Assembly (NCBI RefSeq): GCF_000507245.1
Contig: NC_023035.1
Location: forward strand, 124,001-188,000
Direction of reading: 5' to 3'
DNA: 64,000 bases
From: Salinispira pacifica
GTDB taxonomy: Bacteria; Spirochaetota; Spirochaetia; DSM-27196; Salinispiraceae
Shown here: positions 8,357 to 16,177 of the stretch, one piece after another
How positions within the stretch are numbered: position 1 is the first letter of the stretch
Layout: each line of letters begins with the position of its first letter
Notes under the pieces: model-generated
Database searches by the model: none
Seen by the model: only the letters and a program-made list of their open reading frames with translations
Told to the model about the DNA's origin: nothing
Translations under genes and position numbers: made by a program

Positions 8357-9340
8357 ATGAAAATGAAAAAGCCCGGACGTTTCGGTGAGGAAATCAGTGC
8401 AATAGGATTCGGTTCCTGGGGGATCAGCGGTGCCTGGGGGGAAATGGATGAGCAGGCATATATCCGCACCATCCACGCCGCTATAGATAACGGAATCAGC
8501 TTTTTCGATACCGCTCCCATTTACGGAATGGGAGTATCCGAGGAAATTCTGGGTAAGGCCATAGAAGGCCGCCGGGACAGGCTGTTCATCGCCAGCAAAT
8601 GCGGACTGGTATGGAACAATAAAAAGCGGGTCCGGAAGGATCTTTCTCCCGCAAGTCTCAGGAAAGAGATCGATCAATCACTGGAAAGACTGAGAACCGA
8701 TCATCTGGATCTCTGGCAAATTCACTGGCCCGATGAAAACTCCGACCACGATGCGGCCTTTGAGGCTCTGGCTGAAATCCGGGACAGCGGCAAGGTGCGG
8801 TTCCTGGGGCTCAGCAATTTTTCCGCCGCCGATCTTGAACGGGCTCACAAGATGGTCGGCATAGACTCCTACCAGGGACTGTTCAATATGTTTGAACAGA
8901 ATGCGGAAAAATATCACAGCATAGACCTTGATTACCGGGTGAAGAAAGAAATACTTCCCATTCTCCGCAGGGAAGGGATGGCTCTCCTTCCCTACAGCCC
9001 TCTCATGCAGGGAATGCTGGCAGGAGGTATCAGCCGGGATACATCCTTTGCCAAGGGGGATGTACGGGCTCATAACGGGAAGCTTTCAGCGGAAAACCGG
9101 GGAAAGTATCTGGAAATTCTGGAAAAACTGAAGCCCGTGGCCGGAGATCATAATCTGAGCCTGGCGCAGCTTGCCCTGGTGTGGACTCTGAATGTTGATG
9201 CCGTGGGATCGGTGATAGCAGGAGCACGGTCGGAGAAGCATGTGCTTTCCAATGCCCAGGCTGGGGAAGTATCGGGGCAGGAAGAGATTGTGAGAGAAGT
9301 TGAATCTGTACTTTCAGAATACCGGGGGCTGATTGAATAA
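8357..9340 (+). CDS. Aldo/keto reductase
   Basis: A soluble NADPH-dependent oxidoreductase of 327 residues, a normal length for the family. The catalytic tetrad is visible: D51 and Y56 in DTAPIYG, K81 in ASKCG and H123 in QIHWPD. The C-terminal segment GSVIAGARSEKH is the usual phosphate-binding loop for the cofactor. It resembles the YajO/general stress AKR subgroup that reduces aldehydes or sugars. AAAGGAG lies seven bases upstream of the start. It is divergent from the trmB-malZ pair and shares their palindromic control region, so it may act on a sugar linked to maltodextrin use. The substrate is unknown. Confidence 0.92.
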   Translation: MKMKKPGRFGEEISAIGFGSWGISGAWGEMDEQAYIRTIHAAIDNGISFFDTAPIYGMGVSEEILGKAIEGRRDRLFIASKCGLVWNNKKRVRKDLSPASLRKEIDQSLERLRTDHLDLWQIHWPDENSDHDAAFEALAEIRDSGKVRFLGLSNFSAADLERAHKMVGIDSYQGLFNMFEQNAEKYHSIDLDYRVKKEILPILRREGMALLPYSPLMQGMLAGGISRDTSFAKGDVRAHNGKLSAENRGKYLEILEKLKPVAGDHNLSLAQLALVWTLNVDAVGSVIAGARSEKHVLSNAQAGEVSGQEEIVREVESVLSEYRGLIE

Positions 9341-9353
9341 TATGTCGGCCATG

Positions 9354-9380
9354 CCCCGGTTTTTTCAAAAAAAATCGGGG
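9354..9380. repeat. Inverted repeat after the aldo/keto reductase gene
   Basis: CCCCGGTTTTTT and AAAAAATCGGGG face each other across three bases, 13 bases past the stop codon. The RNA would form a long hairpin with one G-U pair, but no T-run follows it, so it is not a standard intrinsic terminator. It could protect or attenuate the transcript. Confidence 0.5.
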
Positions 9381-9398
9381 GCGGGTATTGCAAACTTT

Positions 9399-9427
9399 TT
9401 GTTAATTGACGATTATATCTCTAATAT
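9399..9427 (+). promoter_or_regulatory. Promoter in front of an apparently gene-free stretch
   Basis: TTGTTA (9399-9404), 17 bases, then TAATAT (9422-9427). The start would fall near 9434. No convincing gene follows before the terminator at 9536-9570; the only short frame begins at 9429, before the predicted start site, and lacks a ribosome site. Confidence 0.55.
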
Positions 9428-9433
9428 TATGAA

Positions 9434-9570
9434 AACACGTGCAAACAGCTACATCCAGATTATTCTCTCTCAGCCGGTGAACGGATACGTCACTGATGTC
9501 GGGGGTGGACTGTAGCATAATCCGATTATGTTCAGAAAAGCCCGCGGCCTGTATGCTGCGGGCTTTTTTT
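9434..9570 (+). ncRNA. Candidate small RNA, about 137 nt
   Basis: A promoter-like pair ends at 9427 and a strong intrinsic terminator ends at 9570, with no supported reading frame in between. Just before the terminator there is a short perfect palindrome at 9516-9530 (CATAATC C GATTATG). The simplest reading is an independent small RNA, but a leader or relic of an interrupted gene is possible. The group II intron begins directly after the T-run. Confidence 0.35.
9536..9570 (+). terminator. Rho-independent terminator next to the intron
   Basis: AAAAGCCCGC pairs with GCGGGCTTTT across a 12-base loop and is followed by further T residues up to 9570. The predicted first intron base is 9571, so the intron sits right at the end of the terminator. 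Confidence 0.85.
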
Positions 9571-11719
9571 GTATGCCCAGCGAAGCGCAGGCATACCCGA
9601 CCGGTTGGAAGATACCGGTGTCGCCTCGTTCAGGAGGAAGACAATCCGAATTGCAAGGGCGCAGCTGGCAACGGTTGGGTCTGAAGGAAGCAATAGGAAG
9701 TGAACAGCACATAGCGAAAGCGAACCTGATACGGCACAACAGGGGTGGTAAGCGTGCAAAATAGCGCGAAGCCCGAAACCTGAACAGACCTGTAGTGTGT
9801 TTGAGGATGGCGTTGTTTACAGGGACTGCGCACAGTATCTGGGGAAACCTGTTGAAATCCCAGCAAAGGGTAGGGAACGACAAGCAGAAATGCAAGTCAG
9901 ATCGAAGTTTCAGCAGGTGGCAGATGAGTCCGTAGTAGTGAGTAAGTTCCGGCCAGTGAAAGCCAGTAATGGTGTGGAGGAGAAAACCGGAATGACCTCG
10001 TCCCCGGTGACGAGGACTGCATTCAGGCCAAAAGCCGGATGCGGATGCGAAGGGACGAAGTTTTTTAGTAAATCTTGTTTCGATGAAAAGGCTGGTCGGC
10101 AGCTACGCTGCCTGCTCGCCTATGCAACCGAAGGAGCGTGAAGCCTAAACAGAAAGTTGCTGGAAAGTGAGCAGAGTATGTGGCCACGGCCGACTGGGGA
10201 ACCAGGAAGCTGAGCCAGAATACCGTTGACCTGAGTATCTTTTTGACCAGCTGAATATTGCCGGAAAATGGCTAAGAGACAGCTGCAGAGGAGAGAATGA
10301 GCAGGAGTTTCACCGCCGAGGTTTCAAACGAAAGAAGATGCAGACACAAGGAAATCGTAAAATCTGGTACAGCCTCTACGGCAGGATGCTCGAGAGACCA
10401 CGGCTGGAGGCCGCTTTCAGGAAGGTGAAGGCAGCGAACGGAGCCCCCGGAGTAGACGGAGTGAGCGTCAAAGCCTTTGCCGACCGTCTGGCGGAGCAAC
10501 TCGATGTACTTGTGAAGGAATTGAAGGACAAGAGCTACCGACCGCTTCCAGTCTTGAGGGTGGAAATACCCAAAGACGGGGGAGGAGTAAGGAAACTCGG
10601 GATACCTTCGGTTCGCGACCGGGTAGTCCAGCAAGCCTTACTGGACATTCTAAACCCAATATTTGACCCGGACTTTCATCCGTCCAGTTACGGATACCGA
10701 CCGGGCAGAAGCGCACATCAGGCAATTGATAAGGCATCTACGTTCATGCGCAGGTATGAATTGGAATGGGTAGTGGATATGGACTTGTCGAAGTGTTTTG
10801 ACACACTGAAGCATGACTTTTTACTGACTCAAGTACGAAAACGAGTTGCCGATGGAAGCATCTTGAATCTCATACGCCTCTTTCTTGAAAGTGGTGTGAT
10901 GACGGATGCTGGTGAAGAGAACACTGAAGAAGGGAGTCCCCAGGGCGGGGTGATTAGTCCGCTTCTCGCGAACATCTACCTCGACTTCTTTGACCAGTGG
11001 AGCATGGCACGAGGGTATCGCATAGTTCGCTATGCCGACGATATCCTCATCTTTGCTTCATCACAAAAAGGTGCGGAACGTCGGCTTGCAGCTGCAACGC
11101 ATTTTCTGGAAGAAGAAATGGGACTGGCTGTGAATCGTGAGAAAACTCACATTACAAACCTGTATGAGGGGGTGCGCTACCTTGGAGTAGTAATCTCTCG
11201 TCACCACACCCGGATTCAGGAAAAGAAGGTGAAAGCCTTCAAGGACAAGGTCAGGAAACTGACCCGACGCAACAGCGGGAGACCGCTGGGATCGACAATT
11301 TACGAACTCAATCCAGTACTACGCGGGTTTGCTAACTATTTCAGGATAGCAAATTGTACGAAGGTATTCAGGGAGCTGATGAGCTGGGTACGCAGGCGAT
11401 TGCGGGCTATTCAGTTGCGACTTTGGAAACGCTCTTCCCGGCTGCACCGCCGATTGCGGCAGCTGGGATTTCAAGGCGAGTTCAAACACATCAAGATGAG
11501 TTCGTGGAGATCGGCTAAAAGTCCGCTTGCAGCCATGGCGCTGCAAAACAAGCACTTTGAAGAGATGAATCTGTTTTCTCTCGACAAGGTACAGGTCGCA
11601 ATTTCTGTCCGGCAGCTTGCTGGATAACTGAAGACAGGAGCCGTATACGAGGTCCGTACGTACGGTTCTGTGAGAGGGACAATAAAGGAGGTCATTCCTC
11701 CTTTATTGCCCTACTCGAT
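9571..11719 (+). mobile_element. Complete group II intron
   Basis: A self-splicing retroelement of about 2.15 kb. I place the 5' end at GTATGCCC (9571), which starts a hairpin typical of domain I and follows a terminator T-run. The 767 bases up to 10337 hold no gene and represent domains I to IV of the ribozyme. The maturase gene fills domain IV. Domain V is at 11639-11669 with the AGC triad and CG bulge, and domain VI ends in CTACTCGAT at 11719. The 3' exon starts ATATCTG, sharing TATCTG with the left-edge copy. Landing behind a terminator is typical of group IIC introns, but the AGC triad fits IIA/IIB better, so the class is open. Confidence 0.88.
10338..11627 (+). CDS. ltrA: Group II intron reverse transcriptase/maturase
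   Basis: The full intron-encoded protein has 429 residues. The RT domain spans roughly 15-290 with the fingers motif GAPGVDG (residues 36-42), SPQGG (200-204) and the active-site YADD (232-235). The maturase domain covers about 310-385. There is no HNH endonuclease after it, so mobility would rely on nicked, single-stranded or replication-fork DNA. No frameshift or stop is present, so the element is probably active. Start ATG at 10338 lies in domain IV without a clear ribosome site. The symbol follows general LtrA usage. It is encoded on the same strand as the left-edge copy. Confidence 0.95.
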   Translation: MQTQGNRKIWYSLYGRMLERPRLEAAFRKVKAANGAPGVDGVSVKAFADRLAEQLDVLVKELKDKSYRPLPVLRVEIPKDGGGVRKLGIPSVRDRVVQQALLDILNPIFDPDFHPSSYGYRPGRSAHQAIDKASTFMRRYELEWVVDMDLSKCFDTLKHDFLLTQVRKRVADGSILNLIRLFLESGVMTDAGEENTEEGSPQGGVISPLLANIYLDFFDQWSMARGYRIVRYADDILIFASSQKGAERRLAAATHFLEEEMGLAVNREKTHITNLYEGVRYLGVVISRHHTRIQEKKVKAFKDKVRKLTRRNSGRPLGSTIYELNPVLRGFANYFRIANCTKVFRELMSWVRRRLRAIQLRLWKRSSRLHRRLRQLGFQGEFKHIKMSSWRSAKSPLAAMALQNKHFEEMNLFSLDKVQVAISVRQLAG

Positions 11720-11804
11720 ATATCTGTGCATTCCTGCTTCTCCTGGAAACGGGCTGTCCGGGGAAACGGGCTGCACAGGAAAACAGAATGCCGAGGAGGA
11801 CGTC

Positions 11805-12791
11805 ATGGCAGTGGAAGTACGGAACCTTGAAAAGACATTCAGAATGCGAAAACGGGGAGAGGGTCTCAGGGGCTATTTTTCCCGAAGCACCCATCAGGTG
11901 AAGGCGGTGCAGAATATCAGCCTGAACATCGATGACGGAGAACTGCTTGCATTTATCGGGCCCAACGGAGCCGGAAAGTCCACAACCATCAAACTGATCA
12001 CCGGTATTCTGTATCCCGACAGGGGAGAAATATCGGTGCTTGGAATGGATCCCCACCGGCAGCGCAGGGAGCTGGCCGGCCGGATCGGCACGGTGTTCGG
12101 ACAGAAGAGCCAGCTGTGGTACCATCTCCCGCCCCTGGACAGTCTCCGTCTGCTGGGAGCCATCTACGGGATGAAGCGTCATGCAGTTGAAGACCGGATT
12201 GAACAGCTGAGTGAAGTGCTGGATATTCGTGAGTTCCTCCAGCAGCCGGTACGGAAGCTGAGCCTGGGGCAGAGAATCCGCTGTGAAATCGCAGGCAGCC
12301 TGATACATTCCCCGGAAATCCTCTTTCTGGATGAGCCCAGTATTGGGCTGGACCTGGTGGCCAAGCAGCGACTGCGGCAGTTTATCAGAAAAATCAACAG
12401 GGAACAGAATGTGACCATCTTTCTCACCAGCCACGATGTGGGTGATATTGAAAAAATATGCCGACGGGTGGTCATTATAAACCAGGGGAATCTGGTCTGG
12501 GACGGGAAAACCACAGATCTCAAGTACAAGCTCATGGACAAAAGAGTGATGAGCCTGAAATGCGGGGATGATGTGGATATTGACCTTCCCGGCGTCCAGG
12601 TTCTGAAGCGCCGCAACGGTGCCCTGAAACTGGAAGTGCAGCTGGGGACTACAGCAGTGAAGGATGTGCTTCAGTATGTGATGGAACGCACCGAGGTGCA
12701 TGACGTCGGAGTAAGTTCGGTGCCCATGGAAGAGGTAATAGCGGAGATTTACGCCGGAAGGATGACCCAGGAGGGAACATGCGTGCCATGA
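11805..12791 (+). CDS. ABC-2 type exporter, ATP-binding subunit
   Basis: A 328-residue ATPase. Walker A is GPNGAGKST, the signature is LSLGQRIRCE and Walker B is EILFLDEPS, followed by the H-loop in TSHDVGD. The N-terminal stretch before Walker A includes an insert resembling those of polysaccharide or DUF990-linked exporters. I chose the ATG at 11805 because GAGGAGG precedes it; the frame is open further upstream, but that part reads through the end of the intron. The next two genes encode the permeases and overlap or abut, giving a three-gene operon. The substrate is unknown. The intron now separates the operon from whatever promoter lay upstream. Confidence 0.93.
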   Translation: MAVEVRNLEKTFRMRKRGEGLRGYFSRSTHQVKAVQNISLNIDDGELLAFIGPNGAGKSTTIKLITGILYPDRGEISVLGMDPHRQRRELAGRIGTVFGQKSQLWYHLPPLDSLRLLGAIYGMKRHAVEDRIEQLSEVLDIREFLQQPVRKLSLGQRIRCEIAGSLIHSPEILFLDEPSIGLDLVAKQRLRQFIRKINREQNVTIFLTSHDVGDIEKICRRVVIINQGNLVWDGKTTDLKYKLMDKRVMSLKCGDDVDIDLPGVQVLKRRNGALKLEVQLGTTAVKDVLQYVMERTEVHDVGVSSVPMEEVIAEIYAGRMTQEGTCVP

Positions 12792-13567
12792 GCTATGCCA
12801 TGGTGGGAGGGATTGCCGTCCGCCATCAGTTTCAGTACCTGGGAAATATCTTCTTTAAAAATATTTTTCTGGTGATAGTGCTCTTTATTTTTGCATCCAT
12901 CTGGCGGGTCGTTTTCGCCGGCCAGGCGGTGATCGCCGGGTTCACCATGGTGCAGACTCTCTGGTATCTGAGTTTCACCGAGATCCCGGAAATGGGGAAA
13001 AGCAGAATGATGACCCCCATTCAGGAAGAGATAAAGAGCGGGAGCATAGCCTACACATTGATCAGGCCCTACAACTACGTGCTCTTTTATCTATCCAGGG
13101 GGCTGGGGGAAAGCCTGGTGAATGCCTTCCCCATGCTGATTATCGGTTTCGGGGTTTCTTCCCTGATGGTTGGGCTGCTCCCGGGATACTTCACTGCAAT
13201 ACTTCCGGGGCTGCTGCTGATTTCCGGCGGGCTCATGCTGAACCTGCTTCTGCAGATCATCATCGGGCTGCTTGCGTTCTGGATGGAAGAGTCCACCCCG
13301 GTGTACTGGATTATTCAGAAGGCGGTGTTCATTCTCGGGGGGCTGTTCTTCCCCATAGATTTTTTCCCTCCCTGGCTGGCGGGAATCAGCAAAGCTTTGC
13401 CCTTCGCCTATATCACCTACTGGCCGGCCCGGGCGATTGTTGATTTCGATTTTCAAATCTGGATCAGGGTTCTTGGCGGTCAGATGATGTACGGTCTGCT
13501 GTTCTTTGCCGGTGCCTCTATTCTTTTCCGCAGCGGGATGAAGAGGCTGGAATCCAACGGAGGATGA
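12779..13567 (+). CDS. ABC-2 family permease (DUF990-like), first subunit
   Basis: A membrane protein of 262 residues with about six hydrophobic spans. The segment with EIKSGSIAYTLIRPYNY is characteristic of the ABC-2 permeases formerly called DUF990, which work in pairs with one ATPase. The start overlaps the end of the ATPase gene by 13 bases and has an AGGAGG site five bases ahead, so translation is coupled. Together with the next gene it would form the transmembrane channel of an exporter in the inner membrane. Related systems are annotated as exporters of toxic compounds such as viologens, but the substrate here cannot be read from sequence. Confidence 0.88.
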   Translation: MRAMSYAMVGGIAVRHQFQYLGNIFFKNIFLVIVLFIFASIWRVVFAGQAVIAGFTMVQTLWYLSFTEIPEMGKSRMMTPIQEEIKSGSIAYTLIRPYNYVLFYLSRGLGESLVNAFPMLIIGFGVSSLMVGLLPGYFTAILPGLLLISGGLMLNLLLQIIIGLLAFWMEESTPVYWIIQKAVFILGGLFFPIDFFPPWLAGISKALPFAYITYWPARAIVDFDFQIWIRVLGGQMMYGLLFFAGASILFRSGMKRLESNGG

Positions 13568-13568
13568 T

Positions 13569-14360
13569 ATGCTGATATTACAGTACGTAAAAACCAATAT
13601 CCGGGCCGCCATGGAATACCGCGGCGCATTTCTGGTGCAGGTATTCGGAATGGTTCTGAATAATTCCGCATTTATTTTCTTCTGGTATTTCCTTCTGCAG
13701 CGAATCGGAGGAGAGCTGAACGGCTATGCATTCAGGGATGTGATGTATCTGTGGTCCCTTACTTCCATAGGGTTCGGTCTGTCGGTGACATTTTTCGGAA
13801 ACGCTCCCCGGCTGAGTCAGTTAATAACCAATGGAGAGCTCGATGTGTACCTTCTTCAGCCCGCCCCCCTGTTGCCCAACATTCTTGCCAGCAGGATGAA
13901 TGTTTCGGGTATTGGAGATGTGATCTATGGCATCCTGCTGTTTGCCTTCACCCAGTCAGCAGGCATCGCCGACTGGGTGCTGTTCGGCGTCTCGGCGGTT
14001 CTGAGTACGCTGATGTTCACAGCTGTGAGTGTTTTGTATCATTCCCTGACATTTTTCATCGGGAACGGGCAGGAGAGTGCCGGACTGGCCTTTGAAGGAT
14101 TCCTGAGTTTCAGCATTTATCCGGGCTCCATCTTTAAGGGACCTTTGCGCTGGATTCTCCACAGTTTTATTCCCGTAGCCTGGGCGGCATGGATTCCGGC
14201 TGAGCTGGCAGCGGGGCTTGTAAAGGGGGAAGGATTGAATTGGACTCTGATCCCGCCTCTGCTCGCCGGGGACGGGCTGTTCATCGCTGCTGCTGCGGCG
14301 GTCTTTCATCTGGGAGTCCGGAAATATGAATCGGGAAATAAAGTTGGCGCCCGACTGTGA
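13569..14360 (+). CDS. ABC-2 family permease (DUF990-like), second subunit
   Basis: A 263-residue membrane protein with about six spans and the subfamily pattern TNGELDVYLLQPAPLL, the counterpart of the RPYNY segment in the partner. It starts one base after the stop codon of the first permease with GGAGG just ahead. It completes an ATPase-permease-permease exporter. The C-terminus ends in a short basic stretch. The last bases of the gene form the first copy of a degenerate direct repeat that continues into the next intergenic region. Confidence 0.88.
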   Translation: MLILQYVKTNIRAAMEYRGAFLVQVFGMVLNNSAFIFFWYFLLQRIGGELNGYAFRDVMYLWSLTSIGFGLSVTFFGNAPRLSQLITNGELDVYLLQPAPLLPNILASRMNVSGIGDVIYGILLFAFTQSAGIADWVLFGVSAVLSTLMFTAVSVLYHSLTFFIGNGQESAGLAFEGFLSFSIYPGSIFKGPLRWILHSFIPVAWAAWIPAELAAGLVKGEGLNWTLIPPLLAGDGLFIAAAAAVFHLGVRKYESGNKVGARL

Positions 14361-14404
14361 TGTGTAAATAAAAGGTGGGCGCCCGGCTGCGTTGTGCGGA
14401 TAAT
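14347..14404. repeat. Degenerate direct repeat, 26-base unit at 32-base spacing
   Basis: 14347-14372 and 14379-14404 share 20 of 26 bases, both starting GGCGCCCG and ending ATAA. The first copy overlaps the end of the second permease gene. Further down, GGCCGGAAC-GTAATG and GGGCCGGAC-GTAATG look like weaker echoes. The 153 bases between the permease and the alkyltransferase-like gene hold nothing else I can identify. Confidence 0.45.
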
Positions 14405-14513
14405 TTCGACTGCAATGTGACTGGCCGGAACCGTAATGCGCCGGACTGAGACGGGTTCAGGCTGATATGGGGCTGGAGTGCAGCGGGCCGGACAGTAATG
14501 GAGAACAAGAACC

Positions 14514-14837
14514 ATGACTGAACTGACAGCACGGATTATTGAGGAAATACGGGCGGTACCTCCTGGCAGGGTCGCCTCATACGGGGAAATAGCCCGGCGT
14601 GCCGGGAATCCCCGGGGAGCACGGCAGGTTGTGCGGGTGCTCCACAGCTACTCCGCATCCTGCAATCTGCCCTGGCACCGGATACTTGGAAAGGACGGGA
14701 AAATCCGCCTTCCCCCGGGGGGCGGTCTGGAGGATCAGGCCGCTCTGCTGTCCGGGGAAGGAATTGAGCTGAAGGTATCCCGAAACGGCGAAGAGATCCG
14801 GGTGGATATGGGGCGGTACGGCGGAATTACTCCTTGA
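14514..14837 (+). CDS. Alkyltransferase-like protein (ATL)
   Basis: A small DNA-binding protein of 107 residues related to the C-terminal domain of O6-methylguanine methyltransferase. The helix-turn-helix and arginine finger region (GRVASYGEIARRAGNPRGARQV) is well preserved. The active-site motif is PWHR with Trp at residue 54, where true methyltransferases have the acceptor Cys in PCHR. This change defines the ATL group, which binds alkylated bases and hands them to nucleotide excision repair instead of removing the alkyl group. Its 3' end overlaps the convergent MFS gene by 11 bases. A GGAG site lies rather far (11 bases) ahead of the start. Confidence 0.92.
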   Translation: MTELTARIIEEIRAVPPGRVASYGEIARRAGNPRGARQVVRVLHSYSASCNLPWHRILGKDGKIRLPPGGGLEDQAALLSGEGIELKVSRNGEEIRVDMGRYGGITP

Positions 14838-16038
14838 GAGAATATTCCTGATTGATCATTCTCCGGAATTCCGGATCCAGAAGTGCGGGAATAAATCCAA
14901 GTCCCACCAGCAGCCCGCTTACCAGCTGAATGACGGGAATGGAAATGTACTCCGCAAGAATTCCCCCCAGTGCCATCCCCAGGGGCGTGAGCCCTCCGGA
15001 CATGGCTCCCAGAAATCCGAAAACCTTGCCTCTGAGATGATTCGGCACCATCAGTTGACCGGCTGCTGCGATCAGGCTGTTCAGCTGACTCACTGCAAAT
15101 CCGAACACTGCAAACTGGATACAGATAATAAGCAGAGAATCGAAGCTGAACAAAGAGGTCCGGCCGATCACGAACAGCAGGGTGTGAACGGCAAACCATC
15201 CGAAATGCATCCCTTTGGGAAGTTTCCAGCTCATGAGAAGAAGAAACCCCAGCAGCGAAGAAGCCGATAAAATAGCCATGGCAAGACCGAAGGTCTCAGG
15301 GCCCAGTTCGGTTCTCTGCTCAAAATAGGGCAGGAACAGCACTCCGCTGAGAGAGAGAAGGAAGTTGAGACTGAACACCGAGATGAGCAGAACAACCATT
15401 CCCCGGTGGGCCCGGATAAACCTGAAGCCCTCCTTCATATCGGTGAAAAAGTGAAATTCGCCGGGCTCCTGCTCCACCGGGGGAACAGATATGAACAGTT
15501 CGCTGAATGCGGATATAAGATAACTTACGCCGTTGAACAAAAACAGGAGGGGTGCACCAAGGGCTGCAAAGAGAACTCCCCCCATGGCATTGCCCACTAT
15601 GCCTGCTCCCGTCTGATTCACTGCAAAGAGGGAGTTCACCTGTACCAGATGCTCTTTGGAGCTGATGCTGGGAATAGTGCTGCTGACCGTGGGGTCAAAA
15701 AATGCCGCACATAGGCCGATCACAATTGCAGCGGTAATAATCACCGGTATGGTCAGCCAGCCTCCGAATGCTGCAACGGTTACCACTACCACGGTAATTC
15801 CCCGGATAAAATCCATCATTACCAGGAGCCATTTTCGGTTCATACGGTCCACAAGGACCCCGGCGAATGGGGAAATGAGGCTTCGGGGAATAAACCCCGC
15901 CGCCATTACAATTCCCATTACCGCAGTTGATCCGGTGTAGCCCAGAACCCAGAATCCCAGAGCCACCTGATACACCATATCTCCAACTGCGGAGACCAGC
16001 TGCCCCTGCCAGAGAAGCACAACATTTCGATTCCACAT
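14827..16038 (-). CDS. MFS transporter (MFS_3/EntS-like)
   Basis: An inner-membrane protein of 403 residues with about twelve predicted spans. The loop 2-3 motif reads GVLVDRMNRKWLL, the usual MFS signature. The overall pattern, with NSLFAVNQTGAGIVGNAMGGVL in the fifth span and an internal loop with EQEPGEFHFF, fits the group that includes EntS and multidrug exporters. The likely role is proton-driven export of a small hydrophobic compound or siderophore, but no siderophore genes are in the window. It is divergent from a second MFS gene across 139 bases and convergent with the ATL gene. Confidence 0.88.
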   Translation of the reverse strand: MWNRNVVLLWQGQLVSAVGDMVYQVALGFWVLGYTGSTAVMGIVMAAGFIPRSLISPFAGVLVDRMNRKWLLVMMDFIRGITVVVVTVAAFGGWLTIPVIITAAIVIGLCAAFFDPTVSSTIPSISSKEHLVQVNSLFAVNQTGAGIVGNAMGGVLFAALGAPLLFLFNGVSYLISAFSELFISVPPVEQEPGEFHFFTDMKEGFRFIRAHRGMVVLLISVFSLNFLLSLSGVLFLPYFEQRTELGPETFGLAMAILSASSLLGFLLLMSWKLPKGMHFGWFAVHTLLFVIGRTSLFSFDSLLIICIQFAVFGFAVSQLNSLIAAAGQLMVPNHLRGKVFGFLGAMSGGLTPLGMALGGILAEYISIPVIQLVSGLLVGLGFIPALLDPEFRRMINQEYSLKE

Positions 16039-16177
16039 ATGGAAACTATATGCGAAGCAGGATTTTTGAGCTATAGTTTATCTCCGTTCCCATGATCGAC
16101 GGGCCCAAACATGTCTGCGGGTCAGAAAAATCCAATTATAAAATCTTGTGATAGTACATTGTCATCAGGAGTCCCCA

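Noticed and set aside
8255-8677. Long N-terminal extension of the TrmB-type protein
   Set aside because: It crosses the palindrome and overlaps the aldo/keto reductase gene; the family domain begins at the chosen start.
9429-9515. A 28-codon frame (MKTRANSYIQII) in the candidate small RNA
   Set aside because: No ribosome site, and the ATG lies before the predicted start site.
11670-11804. Upstream extension of the ABC ATPase gene
   Set aside because: This reading frame runs through intron domain VI and the exon junction; the true start has a strong ribosome site at 11805.
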